Of a DNA stretch of 64,000 nucleotides, positions 23,604 through 32,428 are shown piece by piece (position 1 is the first letter of the stretch; every line of letters begins with the position of its first letter). A program made the position numbers and the translations under genes. The notes under the pieces were generated by a model. It ran no database searches. It worked only from the letters and a program-made list of their open reading frames with translations, and was not told the DNA's origin. Origin of the DNA: Phycomyces blakesleeanus NRRL 1555(-) (lineage: Eukaryota; Mucoromycota; Mucoromycetes; Mucorales; Phycomycetaceae); contig NW_017265137.1 of NCBI RefSeq assembly GCF_001638985.1, forward strand, positions 2,443,848-2,507,847. The letters are read 5' to 3'.

Positions 23604-24795
23604 ATGAATTCCCGGCTTCCCAAACCTCCTTTTACAACCAGATCGAAGCAAATGGGAAAAGATAAAAGGCCAAAAGGATGTGGTGCTTTCAACTGGATAA
23701 TTTCACGTTTATTTAGAAATAAGGGTGCGACTCAACCAGCCTAGTTTACTTCAATATTTTATGGAATGACTACTGCTTGAACATAACATTAATCTATGTA
23801 GCATCAACTTTATTAAAAGTTTTCTATAACGGTGCAAAAATGATTGGTGACAGATATGCTACCTACCGCACCATTGGTGAAGGTCAGCAAGGAAAGGTCA
23901 AGTTTGGAACTGACCTGGTAAATAATAAAGCAGAAAGTATCCGTAGACATGTGTAGCTATCATATGGCTCTTCTAATTAATACATATATTCCATTAGGTT
24001 GCTATCAAGATTATAGACCTTCACCAGCGCTCATGGCTAAGATTTCACAGACATGCCGACTCAATTAATACCTACGAGAATGATTATATTGAGGAAAAAA
24101 GATTCATTGCACTCCGCGAGCATGAATTTATGTCTCTGATAGACCACCCAAACATTATCAAATCTGGGCAGCTCATATCTGATACGAGCAAAATCTACAT
24201 TGTCATGGAATACATTGATAGCTACGATCTATTTGGCCTTATAAGAAAACTTGGGAAAATCCCGGAAAAAGATTGCTGCAAGATTTTCCAGCAAATCGTT
24301 CGTGCAGTTGATTATTTGCACAAGAACTCAATTGTACACAAAGACCTTAAACTGGAAAACATACTGGTTGGAAAGGAAAAGCAAGTCGTTAAGATCATAG
24401 ACTTTGGTTATGCAAGCATATTCTCGCATCTTAATAAGGATGTTACTTATTATGGAACATTAAGCTACTCTTCCCCAGAGGCTCTAGAGGAGATACCACA
24501 TTTGGGACCTTCAAGTGACGTGTGGAGTCTTGGCGTAATTCTGTACACTATGGTAGCAGGATACAAGCCATTTAAAGGCAATTCGCGTTCATCAATCCTG
24601 AAGAAGATCAAGTCTAACCCGGTGATCTACCCTGATCATTTCAGTGCAACTTTGATAGATCTACTTAACCAAATTTTTGCTGTGGACTATAGCAAGCGGG
24701 TCGGAACATCTGAAATTCAGAAGCATTCATGGGTGAACCAAACACATAATTACATCAAAGAGAATAATATGCTTAGTCGCATGTCTTTGCAATAA
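23604..24795 (+). CDS. Serine/threonine protein kinase, CAMK/Snf1-related type
   Basis: The core is join(23840..23917,23998..24795). An upstream exon 23604..23724 probably joins at 23820 (phases match), giving 338 aa with a basic N-terminus; if not, translation starts at ATG 23840 (291 aa). Counting from that ATG: glycine loop GEGQQGKV (13-20), VAIK lysine (30), catalytic loop VHKDLKLEN (His140), DFG (161-163), SPEA (in place of APE), DVWSLGVILYTMVAGYKPF, and a late HSWV motif. The order and the LKLEN motif suit CAMK-group kinases near Snf1/Kin1/Gin4. The catalytic loop is HKD, not HRD, so activation-loop control may differ. There are no domains after the kinase fold, unlike full Snf1 or Kin1. 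The substrate is unknown. The first intron's donor (GTGCGA) is weak. Confidence 0.82.
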
Positions 24796-25261
24796 GATAA
24801 CTTTTGGCTCAGTTGTTGTGAAAAGAGAAGAAAAATACGTACATTTAATCAATCTTCAGAATTAGAACAAAACTTTTATTCAAATTAATAGAGTAGTATC
24901 CATATAAATATATACCAAACAATGTTTCTGAGCTGTAGTAGAATTTTAAAATCTTTATTTACAAAAGTTGGTTTAAAGACAAAACTTAGTTATCTAATTT
25001 GATATGTACAGCACTAGATAGTTCATTCTCTTTTTGTACTTATTGATATTGCTAGAAACAATAGCTGCGAACCTTAGGGATTAAAGAGAAAGATAGAGCG
25101 GTAATAAGGTACAATCCCGTTAGGATTTCCTGGGAAAGGAGTAGGAGGAAAGGTAAGAAGTCCCGAACAGTGAAGAAGTGTGTGGTACTTGAGACTAGAG
25201 AAAGTAGGAGTGAGTTGGGAACTGATTTCAGATCTTGGAAGAAGAAAAGAAAACGTAAATA
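24796..25261. other. Intergenic region after the kinase gene
   Basis: Nothing is recognised. It is purine-rich near 25080-25250. It probably includes the kinase 3' UTR. Confidence 0.5.
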
Positions 25262-25510
25262 TTAAGCGGGATACTCATAGAAAGGAGTCGGAGTAGTGAA
25301 TATGTTGGCCTTCTTAAAGGGATCCTTACTATCATTCTCATTTTCAGAGTTACTTGACAGGCTGTATTTGGGGAGCCTAAGTATATATCTGTTCTTAGGG
25401 AAGCGGTTGCAGATGTGCTCAGGTGTATTGCACTTTCCATATATACAAAGTTCGCACTCAGGACAATAAGATAATTTGTATGCAAGCTTATGATGAGCCA
25501 CAGTCTAGTA
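25262..25510 (-). CDS. Hypothetical cysteine-rich fragment (3' exon of an unresolved gene)
   Basis: An open frame on the minus strand follows an acceptor-like TATTACTAG (cut after 25511), giving TVAHHKLAYKLSYCPECELC and then IYGKCNTPEHICNRFPKNRY, ending FYEYPA. Its six cysteines lie within about 25 residues (CPECELC, C, C), which suggests a small zinc- or disulfide-stabilised module. No start codon with context lies in this frame, so an upstream exon is likely. The ORF at 25729-25911 could be that exon but no good splice pair was found. Function unknown. Confidence 0.3.
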
Positions 25511-25728
25511 ATATCTTGGAGCAAGTGGAATATATAGTACGATCATTCTGAAATGAAATGGTATAGACTAAAGAAGTAATATGTGTAATCGAGAGACTGT
25601 CTAGGAAGCGTATGGGAATCTAGACCTGGCCACTCAACAATCCTTGTGAAAATTGTATAACTTATATTGAGGTGTATGGCATAGCTTTTGATACTTTTAT
25701 GCACGACCCTTATGACTTTTATATGATC

Positions 25729-25911
25729 CTACATCGAAACTTTGAAGGGAAAGACGTCGGGAAGTTCTACATCTGATCCAAAAGATGGGAAGCCATAAGC
25801 ATTTTTGTCTTCAAACTTGATGCCTCCATTGACATATTTTAAAGTTTCTTGTTCGTTTTTCATTACGATTTCCACCATCGTGGGGTTTCGAATTTTCTGA
25901 ACAACCGACAT
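25729..25911 (-). CDS. Hypothetical 60-aa ORF
   Basis: ATG-initiated frame MSVVQKIRNPTMVEIVMKNE continuing to FPFKVSM. Composition is ordinary rather than repeat-derived, so it may be a short gene or a first exon. No family is recognised, and it may be chance. Confidence 0.25.
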   Translation of the reverse strand: MSVVQKIRNPTMVEIVMKNEQETLKYVNGGIKFEDKNAYGFPSFGSDVELPDVFPFKVSM

Positions 25912-26094
25912 AATAATATTATTAGCTTATTTGAGTGAGACATCAACAGTAATGATGTTATAAATCGATGTGCATTTACACCTTGACGCTAGATGGAGAG
26001 CCAGAAATGATTCAATGCCCATTACAAAAGACTTTTCAATTTGTTTCTGTTTAAGTAATTCCCGCAAGATAGTTTGTACTGAGGTGGGGATGGT

Positions 26095-26160
26095 CAGCAG
26101 ACGGGATTTTGAACTCGTACATGTTAGAAATGCTTGCCATGAGGACGCCGATATGTTAGG
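26095..26160 (-). other. Decayed tRNA-like fragment
   Basis: The minus strand contains ACGAGTTCAAAATCCCGT, close to a T-psi-C arm but with one stem mismatch and an 8-nt loop. It is preceded by an imperfect anticodon-like hairpin whose loop reads TTCTAAC. The 3' acceptor strand (CTGCTGA) finds no partner upstream. If real, it is a dead tRNA or tRNA-derived repeat. Confidence 0.2.
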
Positions 26161-26325
26161 GTTTTTTGTAACTTTTTTTGGTCAAGGACAAGCAGTAAGC
26201 AGTCCATTAAATATCTTTTTACAATTAAATGATATTTTTACTATATTGAAATACTCTTTATGACTAGCTTGTGCTCTAGTAATTATAATATATACGAAGT
26301 TGTAACTAGCTTGCTGCTAGTAATA

Positions 26326-26416
26326 CGTCTCTGTGAGATTCGAACTCACGCTCTTCCAACCAAGGTTGGAAAAACACCTGTCAAGCCAACTAAAAAGTTA
26401 ACTATAGACCGAGACG
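26326..26416 (-). tRNA. Class-II tRNA-like sequence, Ser(UGA)-like, probably a pseudo-tRNA
   Basis: On the minus strand a 91-nt stretch has tRNA geometry. Acceptor strands CGTCTC and GAGACG pair over 6 bp. A perfect T arm (GTGAG, loop TTCGAAT, CTCAC) lies exactly 7 nt from the 3' end. A GTTGG/CCAAC stem encloses a 16-nt loop beginning CTTGAC, which would be anticodon TGA plus a short intron. A CTT...AAG variable stem follows, and long variable arms are typical of Ser/Leu tRNAs. The D arm is poor: only 3 bp and no GG in the loop. There is no T-run terminator just downstream. I lean to a degenerate or tRNA-derived element. Confidence 0.4.
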
Positions 26417-27090
26417 GGGGGAAGAAATCGAAAGACAAGGGCGAACTTCACTTTTTTAGGCAACGAAGACCGTATAAAGTTTGGAGACCCCGCCTTTTTC
26501 GTTTGGGATGAACGAGATTTTACCGTTCTAGAATTGGCATTATCAGGGTGTCTTTGTTTACGACTGCCTAGACAGTAATAAGCGAAAAACAATATATGGT
26601 GTCAAGTACAAAGTTGTACGGAGAACGAGTAACATTGTTTCCAGCACAGAGTGATGACTTAAAGGCGTTCAGTCAAAAACTCATTGAACAAGCACATCTT
26701 CGCGAAAACAGGATCAGAACACCGATCACGAGAGAGTGGAGGCTTGAATAAAGTAATTTATCTTGCGAAAAAAAAACTCCATTTGCTGTTACAATATCGG
26801 GTACCAGCTAGCAAGAAGTAGACTAGTACATCATGACAGTCGGACCAAACTCTATACTGACTCTTCTACTTGGGCTAAATAGGCGACCCAACTTGTTAAA
26901 TCAGTCATACCCCAGACACATGGATGCCTATCGCACGGGTTAAGTTGGTTTTATTATAGGTCAACTGCGTCGCTAGAACGTTCGGCTGTCAACCCATAAA
27001 AAACCAGTCTATCTGATCATCTTTGAACCTCAACATCTGACATCAACGGGGAGAAGAGTATAGGGGGCTCGCCCTCAGTCCGTTTGGCTT
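26417..27090. other. Mixed-composition spacer
   Basis: Less AT-rich than the flanking DNA, without a credible ORF. It links the tRNA-like sequence to the rRNA-like sequence on the same strand and may be part of the same inserted segment. I see no clear rRNA homology here. Confidence 0.4.
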
Positions 27091-27270
27091 GTCATAGAGA
27101 GTGGTGGTATTTCATTGGCGCCCGGTGGCTCCCACCTATGCTACACCTCTCTATGACGGATTGACCACGTTGTACCAAATGTCAGAATAGAGGAGACCAG
27201 AGTAAACCGGTGTTTCTTGCTAGCCGTTCCCAGAGCCATTAACTGGGTGTGGTTTGGTTGGCCGCTTTGG
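27091..27270 (-). rRNA. Segment resembling eukaryotic large-subunit rRNA (L1-stalk base region), probably a fragment
   Basis: The minus strand reads GTGTAGCATAGGTGGGAGCC, then CGGGCGCCAATGAAATACCA and CCAC (27102-27146). Conventional nuclear LSU rRNA has GTGTAGAATAAGTGGGAGC, CGGCGCCAGTGAAATACCAC here. The block is enclosed by a perfect 11-bp stem (27091-27101 with 27147-27157), as rRNA helix 75 requires. Upstream on the same strand, in the right order, come AAACCACACCCA, GGGAACGG, TTTACTCTGGTCT and CTGACATTTGG, all echoing LSU text but with insertions. No clear LSU match extends beyond this, and no rDNA repeat is present. The 3' boundary is sharp by eye; the 5' boundary is approximate. I cannot tell a pseudogene of the host rDNA from a foreign or functional piece. 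Confidence 0.5.
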
Positions 27271-28429
27271 TTTTCACCGCAACGACATCACTAGAGGCTT
27301 TCTTGACAAGCTGCTGTCAAGGCTGACCCTTTCGGGCCAGAATTTATTTTTACTATTAACTGCGCGATGTTAGTAAGAGTTTCAATGAAATAAGGGTATA
27401 TTTTTTATTTTGTGATTACTTACATTCACTTCTTAAGAAAATACATTTAGGTAAATGTCAAAAGTAACATTACTACAAATTACATTAATAAATTCATCGT
27501 AATTAGCATAACATGTGTGAAATGTACTTTCTTTAATGATTTTGTTACTTACATGAACATTTCTCTGTGTTGTGTTTATGAGAAAGACGAGTTTTCTTGC
27601 CCTCACACTGAAGAGCCATTTTTCTATACGCGTGAATGAGTACGCAAGATATGACGTAAACACTAATCGTCCAATAGAATAATTCCACATGTTAGCGTGT
27701 GATATCTATGTGGCTTATTGTTTATATATAATTATTCTATGTGGTACTCCTTTGAGAAGCAAACTTTGTGCATGAAGAAGAACAATAAAGTAGTGAAGCT
27801 TTCTGTCAGTAAAGAAGAACCCAAAAGGGAAATTTTAAGGTAGTACTCAGGTACCAGCAAGTTTAAGGGCCTATTAAAGACGAGCTTAAAACGTATAAAA
27901 AGAGGTTATGTGGCCTTGTACTTCTATTGTGTAGCCAATACCATCTTCTCATTTTACGTAACCGCATCAACAGCAGAATTATTAGCGGCAGAAACCACCA
28001 GAATAGTGTATCAGTATATATCTTAGAGCTGTAGAATATAACTCATATGATTTCCAAGCAGAATGTTTTTATCGAGAGCTGGTTATACCTCTTTATCTCA
28101 TATTTAAGTGCCGGATCGTGAACTTAATCTGTAATACAAAAAAAGAGCGATCCAATTTGCTTTTTGCAAAGGTCAAGGTTGCACGAACAAAGTGGAGAAG
28201 AAAGCTTTAGTTCACAATAAAGTGTTCTTCAATATTATGATCCGTTTGGTTAAAATACTAGAAACCTCAATATTTAATCATCAATATTTATTTAAATATT
28301 AATGAGATTAATCCTGGTGTATTTGTGTTGATGTTTCAAATATCTTGTCAAGAGTATACAAGTGCTTCTTTCTTCTTTTTTTTTATTTATTTTTTTACAA
28401 AATTCAAACTTTTGAAACCATGTAAAAAT
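27271..28429. other. AT-rich intergenic region
   Basis: No gene is supported. It runs from the rRNA-like segment to the left flanking repeat. Confidence 0.5.
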
Positions 28430-29000
28430 TATTATAAAGTGCAATTCAAGTTAATTTCTTTTAGAAATCATTTAAATCTTCGCATTCTAAATTCTAAAAT
28501 ATTTAAGTATTAAACCATTAATGTATTAAAAGCAAAACGGAAAGAGCAAGCTTAAAGAGAAAGAAATGTATATTAATATTAGATAATCTTTTTTATATAA
28601 AAATAAAATCATCATTTTATGGTCTTTCTCTTTGTAAAGTATGAATTCTGTCAAAGTATTGCTTTACCTGCCTGTAGATAATATCATCAAAATAACCATA
28701 ATTGTATATCAATAAAACGCTAAGTCGGCTTGTTCTAAAATAGTAATTACTGTGGTAAACATACGACAATTGAGTGAAACACATATCTCATAGCCAAAAC
28801 CTGGTTCGTTCTTGCTAGAGAACCTAGCAGATTACCAATCTTCAGAATTATTACACAACATCGATTTAAATTAGAGGGATTCTAATAGTAACAGATATAA
28901 TGAATACTATTTTTGTCTCTTTAATAAACAACGCTCTCACAGCATTTACTTTTCCATACATTGAGGTACGAACCCCAAAATATATCCCGAATAACTCAAT
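28430..29000 (+). repeat. Left copy of a diverged direct repeat flanking the large palindrome
   Basis: This stretch aligns by eye in the same orientation with about 35128-35600, at roughly 70% identity with small indels. Shared blocks include GTGCAA followed by TTTTAGAAAT, GTCAAAGTATTGCTTTACCT versus GCCAAAGTATTGCTTCGTCT, and TCTCTTTAATAA followed by GCTCTC and TACTTTTCC. No ORF is visible. It could be an old terminal repeat of the unit that contains the palindrome. Confidence 0.55.
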
Positions 29001-29345
29001 GTATATGTAAAGCAATCAATTTTCAGCTATAAGACTTGCATGTGCAAACTTAATTTGTATAATGCTTATTAAATTGTAAGAAGTGTGTCTCTATCCTAAA
29101 AGATAATATGAATGCAGTAAGTAGATATTAATACTATCTTATAAAAAAGATAGTGCGTGGAAGTATTAGTTCACTAAATCTTAACTAACTGTAAGACTTT
29201 GTTATTGGTAATTTTTAAAAATTGCAAAAGAAATTATCAAGAAATTAAAAATATTTCAAATCATAAGAGTTTTTTTTATTCATAATTTATTAGTAAACTG
29301 AATTGAAGACCACACACACATATATATACATATTAGAGAGAGAAA

Positions 29346-29739
29346 TGTCAAATTCTTAGTTCACCACTTTATTAAAAGTAATAATAACAAACGTGGATCC
29401 ATCCCCCTCAGGACGAAGACCTGATTTGACAGCGAAGGGGAAAAAAGGAGTTGGCTGCTCTCTTTCTAAGAAAGAGTGGAGTGAAAAACAGAGGCGGGGT
29501 CAAGCAGCGCTGCACGTCAGCATGCACCATTCCAAGCCAACAGATGTTTTCTAGATCAACGGTTTCCACACCGCATCGCACACTGCCACAACCAGCTCGT
29601 CTGGACACTTGTGCAGAAAACTGCCAGTGAAATACGACAATAACGACCGTAAAACACAGTACAAGAAATCATTCGTGCATTCTCTCTTGTAGGTCCAGAA
29701 TAAAGAAAGCTGATCCTATCTGAGAACTAAACGCCCAGA
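29346..29739 (+). repeat. GC-richer repeat unit A
   Basis: Starts TGTCAAATTCTTAGTTCACC and ends near AACGCCCAGA. It matches unit B (30075-30464) at about 85-90% by eye, and mirror copies lie at 34551-34944 and 33826-34215. It contains a short hairpin (CTCTTTCTAAGAAAGAG) and, near the end, a frame ending in KTQYK...SLL shared with unit B. Composition is clearly less AT-rich than the surrounding DNA. It could be a solo-LTR-like or non-autonomous element. Confidence 0.8.
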
Positions 29740-30074
29740 CAAGATATTCAAAGTAGAGTCAGTACATATATTATGATTTTGAACGTGTGCTATATGTAAA
29801 ATAATATGCTTATCCTGCTGCTAATACTATGAGGTTAGCAACTTTTGTACCAGATAAACGGAAATAGCTGTGAAGAGAAATTAGCTACTAATAAACAGAA
29901 AAGACTGTTACAGGATTTCTTTTACCAAGAATTTGTTGATAATGTATCTGTGTAAAAAAATAGACAGAGAGTATGTATCAGAACCGGTGTAAACAAAGAA
30001 AGGTTTGAAAGATAAAAAGAGAGAAATACTTATCAAATAGTATCGAGCCAAAGAGGGGAGTTCTAGAGAGATCA

Positions 30075-30464
30075 TGTCAAATTCTTAGTTCACCACTTTG
30101 CAAAAAAAAATAACAAGAGTGGATCCGTCCCCCTCAGGACGAAGACCTGATTTGACAGCGAAGGGGAAAAAGGAGTTGGCTGCTCTCTTTCTAAGAAAGA
30201 GTGGTATGGAAAGCAGAGGCGAGGTCAAGCAGCGCTACACGTCAGCATACACCATTCCAAGCTAACGGATGTTTTCAGAACAACATTTTCCGCACCACAT
30301 TGCGCATAATCACAACCAACTCGTCTGGACACTTGCGCAGGAAACTGCCAGTGAGATACGACAATAAAGACCGTAAAACACAGTACAAGAGATCATTCGT
30401 GCGTTCTCTCTTGTAGGTCCAGAATAAAGAAACATAAGCTCGCCTAGGAACGAAACGCCCAGAG
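30075..30464 (+). repeat. GC-richer repeat unit B
   Basis: Second copy of the ~390-bp unit within the left arm, about 730 bp downstream of unit A and in the same orientation. It holds an open frame of 71 codons (30201-30416) ending RKLPVRYDNKDRKTQYKRSF and then VRSLL. The same C-terminal peptide is present, with a few changes, in unit A, where upstream stops or shifts break the frame. No family is recognised. Confidence 0.8.
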
Positions 30465-30705
30465 AGTCGACACTAGTAAAGTAAGTATATTTTGCTCTTA
30501 TATTCTTTACGGAACAATACTTACCGGAAATTTTTGTGACCAAGACGGATACTTTGGAGAAAGAAAAAAAGAAAAGAAAGCAAATACATAGAGCAAGATA
30601 TACATATAAAGGGTATATACAAAGAGGGGTATAGATATAGATATAGATAAAGCTATAGATAAAAGTATATAGAGTCGGAAATAAAGATAAATAGAGTAAA
30701 GTCTG

Positions 30706-31046
30706 TTGAAAAATAACACTATCACAATAAAGGAATCTTTTAATGATAAAGAAGCCGTATATACAAATGAAAAGAAAAAAGTTCTTACCAAAATGCCCTT
30801 ATGCCAAAGAGTTATGTTCAATCGGCCAAAAAAAACTATACGAGAGAGATGCTTTAAAGAAATAAAGGGATATATTATAGTATGGCTCAAGGATGAAGAG
30901 ATATATAGACATATAGATGTAAAAGTTCTCCAAGGATTAGACGATATATCGATGGAAAGATAATTCAAAGGTAAAGAGATATGTAAGCATATAGATCGAG
31001 ATATTCTCCAAGGATTAGGCGATATATCGACGGAAAGATAGTTCAA
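30706..31046 (+). other. Decayed coding-like segment with a two-copy ~27-residue repeat
   Basis: An 85-codon frame (30706-30963) ends LKDEEIYRHIDVKVLQGLDD followed by ISMER and a stop. Directly after it the DNA repeats, and the translation reads FKGKEICKHIDRDILQGLGD, ISTER and a stop. Differences between the copies are largely conservative at the protein level, so the repeat may once have been coding. The opposite strand is also open for 179 codons across the arm, but that frame is hydrophobic and low-complexity. The same segment is mirrored at 33244-33584. No family is recognised. Confidence 0.35.
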
Positions 31047-31151
31047 AGATAAAAGGGAGAGAGATAGAGAGATTTTGCTTGATCAAGCTTCTGCTAGTCT
31101 TTATATAGACAATTATTTGATTTTTTTTCTTAAAAAAAAGAGAGGGAAAAC

Positions 31152-31397
31152 ATGGTCACTATATCGCAGTTTTTTGGAGTTATGAATGCAAATGCAGATC
31201 ATCTCTTAAAATGCTATATAATACAACAGAGTAATAAGTTACCTAGTACTCTTTTGAATATTCTTGAAAATAATTATTACAAAACCTATGTAGATAGAGA
31301 GTATCAACTTATCACTCTTCAAAAAAAATATAAATGCCTCGATATTACTCTTACAAGGAATACACTAGAGTATATTGTACTGTATTCCAAAGAATAA
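31152..31397 (+). CDS. Hypothetical 81-aa ORF in the left palindrome arm
   Basis: ATG frame beginning MVTISQFFGVMNANADHLLK and ending LEYIVLYSKE, with non-repetitive composition. The mirror copy in the right arm carries the only substitution I found, which turns a CAA codon into a TAA stop (LITLQ to LITL-stop). So only the left copy is intact. No domain is recognised, and it may be a remnant. Confidence 0.35.
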   Translation: MVTISQFFGVMNANADHLLKCYIIQQSNKLPSTLLNILENNYYKTYVDREYQLITLQKKYKCLDITLTRNTLEYIVLYSKE

Positions 31398-31801
31398 AAG
31401 ATATATTTGCAGCATTCTTACTATCAATAAGATAGCTAGGTAACATTTTATGCACAGCGACTGATACACATAGTAATTATAAGAGCTTTTTTTTTTAAAA
31501 AAAAAAAAGAGAGAGAGAAAGGAATCTACAGCATTAATAATTGATGTACACCGCTGAGATTTTAATTGCAATATACTACCTTTGCATATCAATATTCCAT
31601 CATATAATTATTATTTATATGGAGAATATTACTCGTCAAAGAAGTGCTCTGTAAAAAAAAACACCCGCCTTCTCTATGAAAGCTTACACTTTATTAAAAA
31701 AACCAAGATCTTTCACAACATAATTTGTATTTTATATAAAAAAACTTTCGAGTAATAATCTTTTTACTTAGATATTTTATGTCAATTAGTTGTGTTTTTG
31801 G

Positions 31802-32008
31802 TCAATGAGGTAGTGGATCTTTTATTTTATTTTTGATTGAAGGCATTTGTATACAAAAATAATGGGATACATACTCTACAATTAACTGATATTCTTTGTA
31901 TGTGGTTAATAAATAAATATAATGTCTTATTGATAAATTTTGGAAGGAAACTTGTTTTTTATCAATGAGTGTCCCTCTTGCTACTACACTTGTATCAAAA
32001 GAAAGCAT
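31802..32008 (-). CDS. Hypothetical 68-aa ORF at the palindrome core (intact copy)
   Basis: ATG frame starting MLSFDTSVVARGTLIDKKQV and ending FCIQMPSIKNKIKDPLPH. The mirror region on the plus strand (about 32250-32488) keeps recognisable pieces (YKIYHLFPEY versus YKEYQLIVEY, then FCIQMP) but carries frameshifts and a stop. Retention of one open copy may reflect past coding use. No family is recognised. Confidence 0.4.
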   Translation of the reverse strand: MLSFDTSVVARGTLIDKKQVSFQNLSIRHYIYLLTTYKEYQLIVEYVSHYFCIQMPSIKNKIKDPLPH

Positions 32009-32428
32009 TTTTTCTCTGATAATAAAACAAAACATGAAAAATCTAGATAATATAATTGAAGAAAAATGACTTATAAATACTAGTAGTTAAATTATTTAAG
32101 CATTTAATGCAAACGCCTAATACTAATTTTTACATTAGATAGAATTATATCACTAAAGCCTGTCAAGTACGCTTACATGATGTTTTTGTACTTATAATAA
32201 TCAACTTTTGAATGTTATTTACAGAGAAGTGTTAATAAAAGTATATCTCACATGCTATCATTTATTACAAGTTGTATTATTATTCTTAAAAGTTGGCAGA
32301 GGTTTTGGCAAGATTTTATTTGGTGCAAAAGTGTTTTTTATTGTGAGTATAGATCAAGAAAATTATATATATATATATATTATTAGGGTACAAAATATAT
32401 CACTTATTTCCAGAGTATACAGCATAAC
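31861..32428. other. Diverged core between the palindrome arms
   Basis: The spacer between the two identical arms is not unique sequence. Its left and right halves are inverted relatives at perhaps 65-75% identity, for example ATGCTTTCTTTTGATACAAG on the left (minus strand) against ATGCTATCATTTATTACAAG on the right. The inverted duplication is therefore older than the identity of the outer arms suggests. Confidence 0.65.

Larger units (their letters stand above)
29322..31860 (+). repeat. Left arm of a near-perfect 2.54-kb inverted repeat
   Basis: Position x in this arm matches the complement of position 64290-x in the right arm over the whole length. By eye I found only one substitution (31320 versus 32970) and one 1-nt homopolymer difference (T/A run near 31490-31510). 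Inward of that run the sum becomes 64289. ORFs in this arm reappear as mirror images in the other. The arm contains two ~390-bp GC-richer units (29346-29739 and 30075-30464), a GATATA/CT-rich middle and a short internal tandem repeat near 30890-31046. No clear transposase is present. Confidence 0.93.

Noticed and set aside
30507..31046. 179-codon minus-strand frame in the left palindrome arm (mirrored at 33244-33783)
   Set aside because: It is hydrophobic and low-complexity, made of Ile/Tyr/Ser/Leu from TATA/CT-rich DNA. The opposite strand carries the more protein-like repeat. Duplication in both arms only reflects the palindrome.
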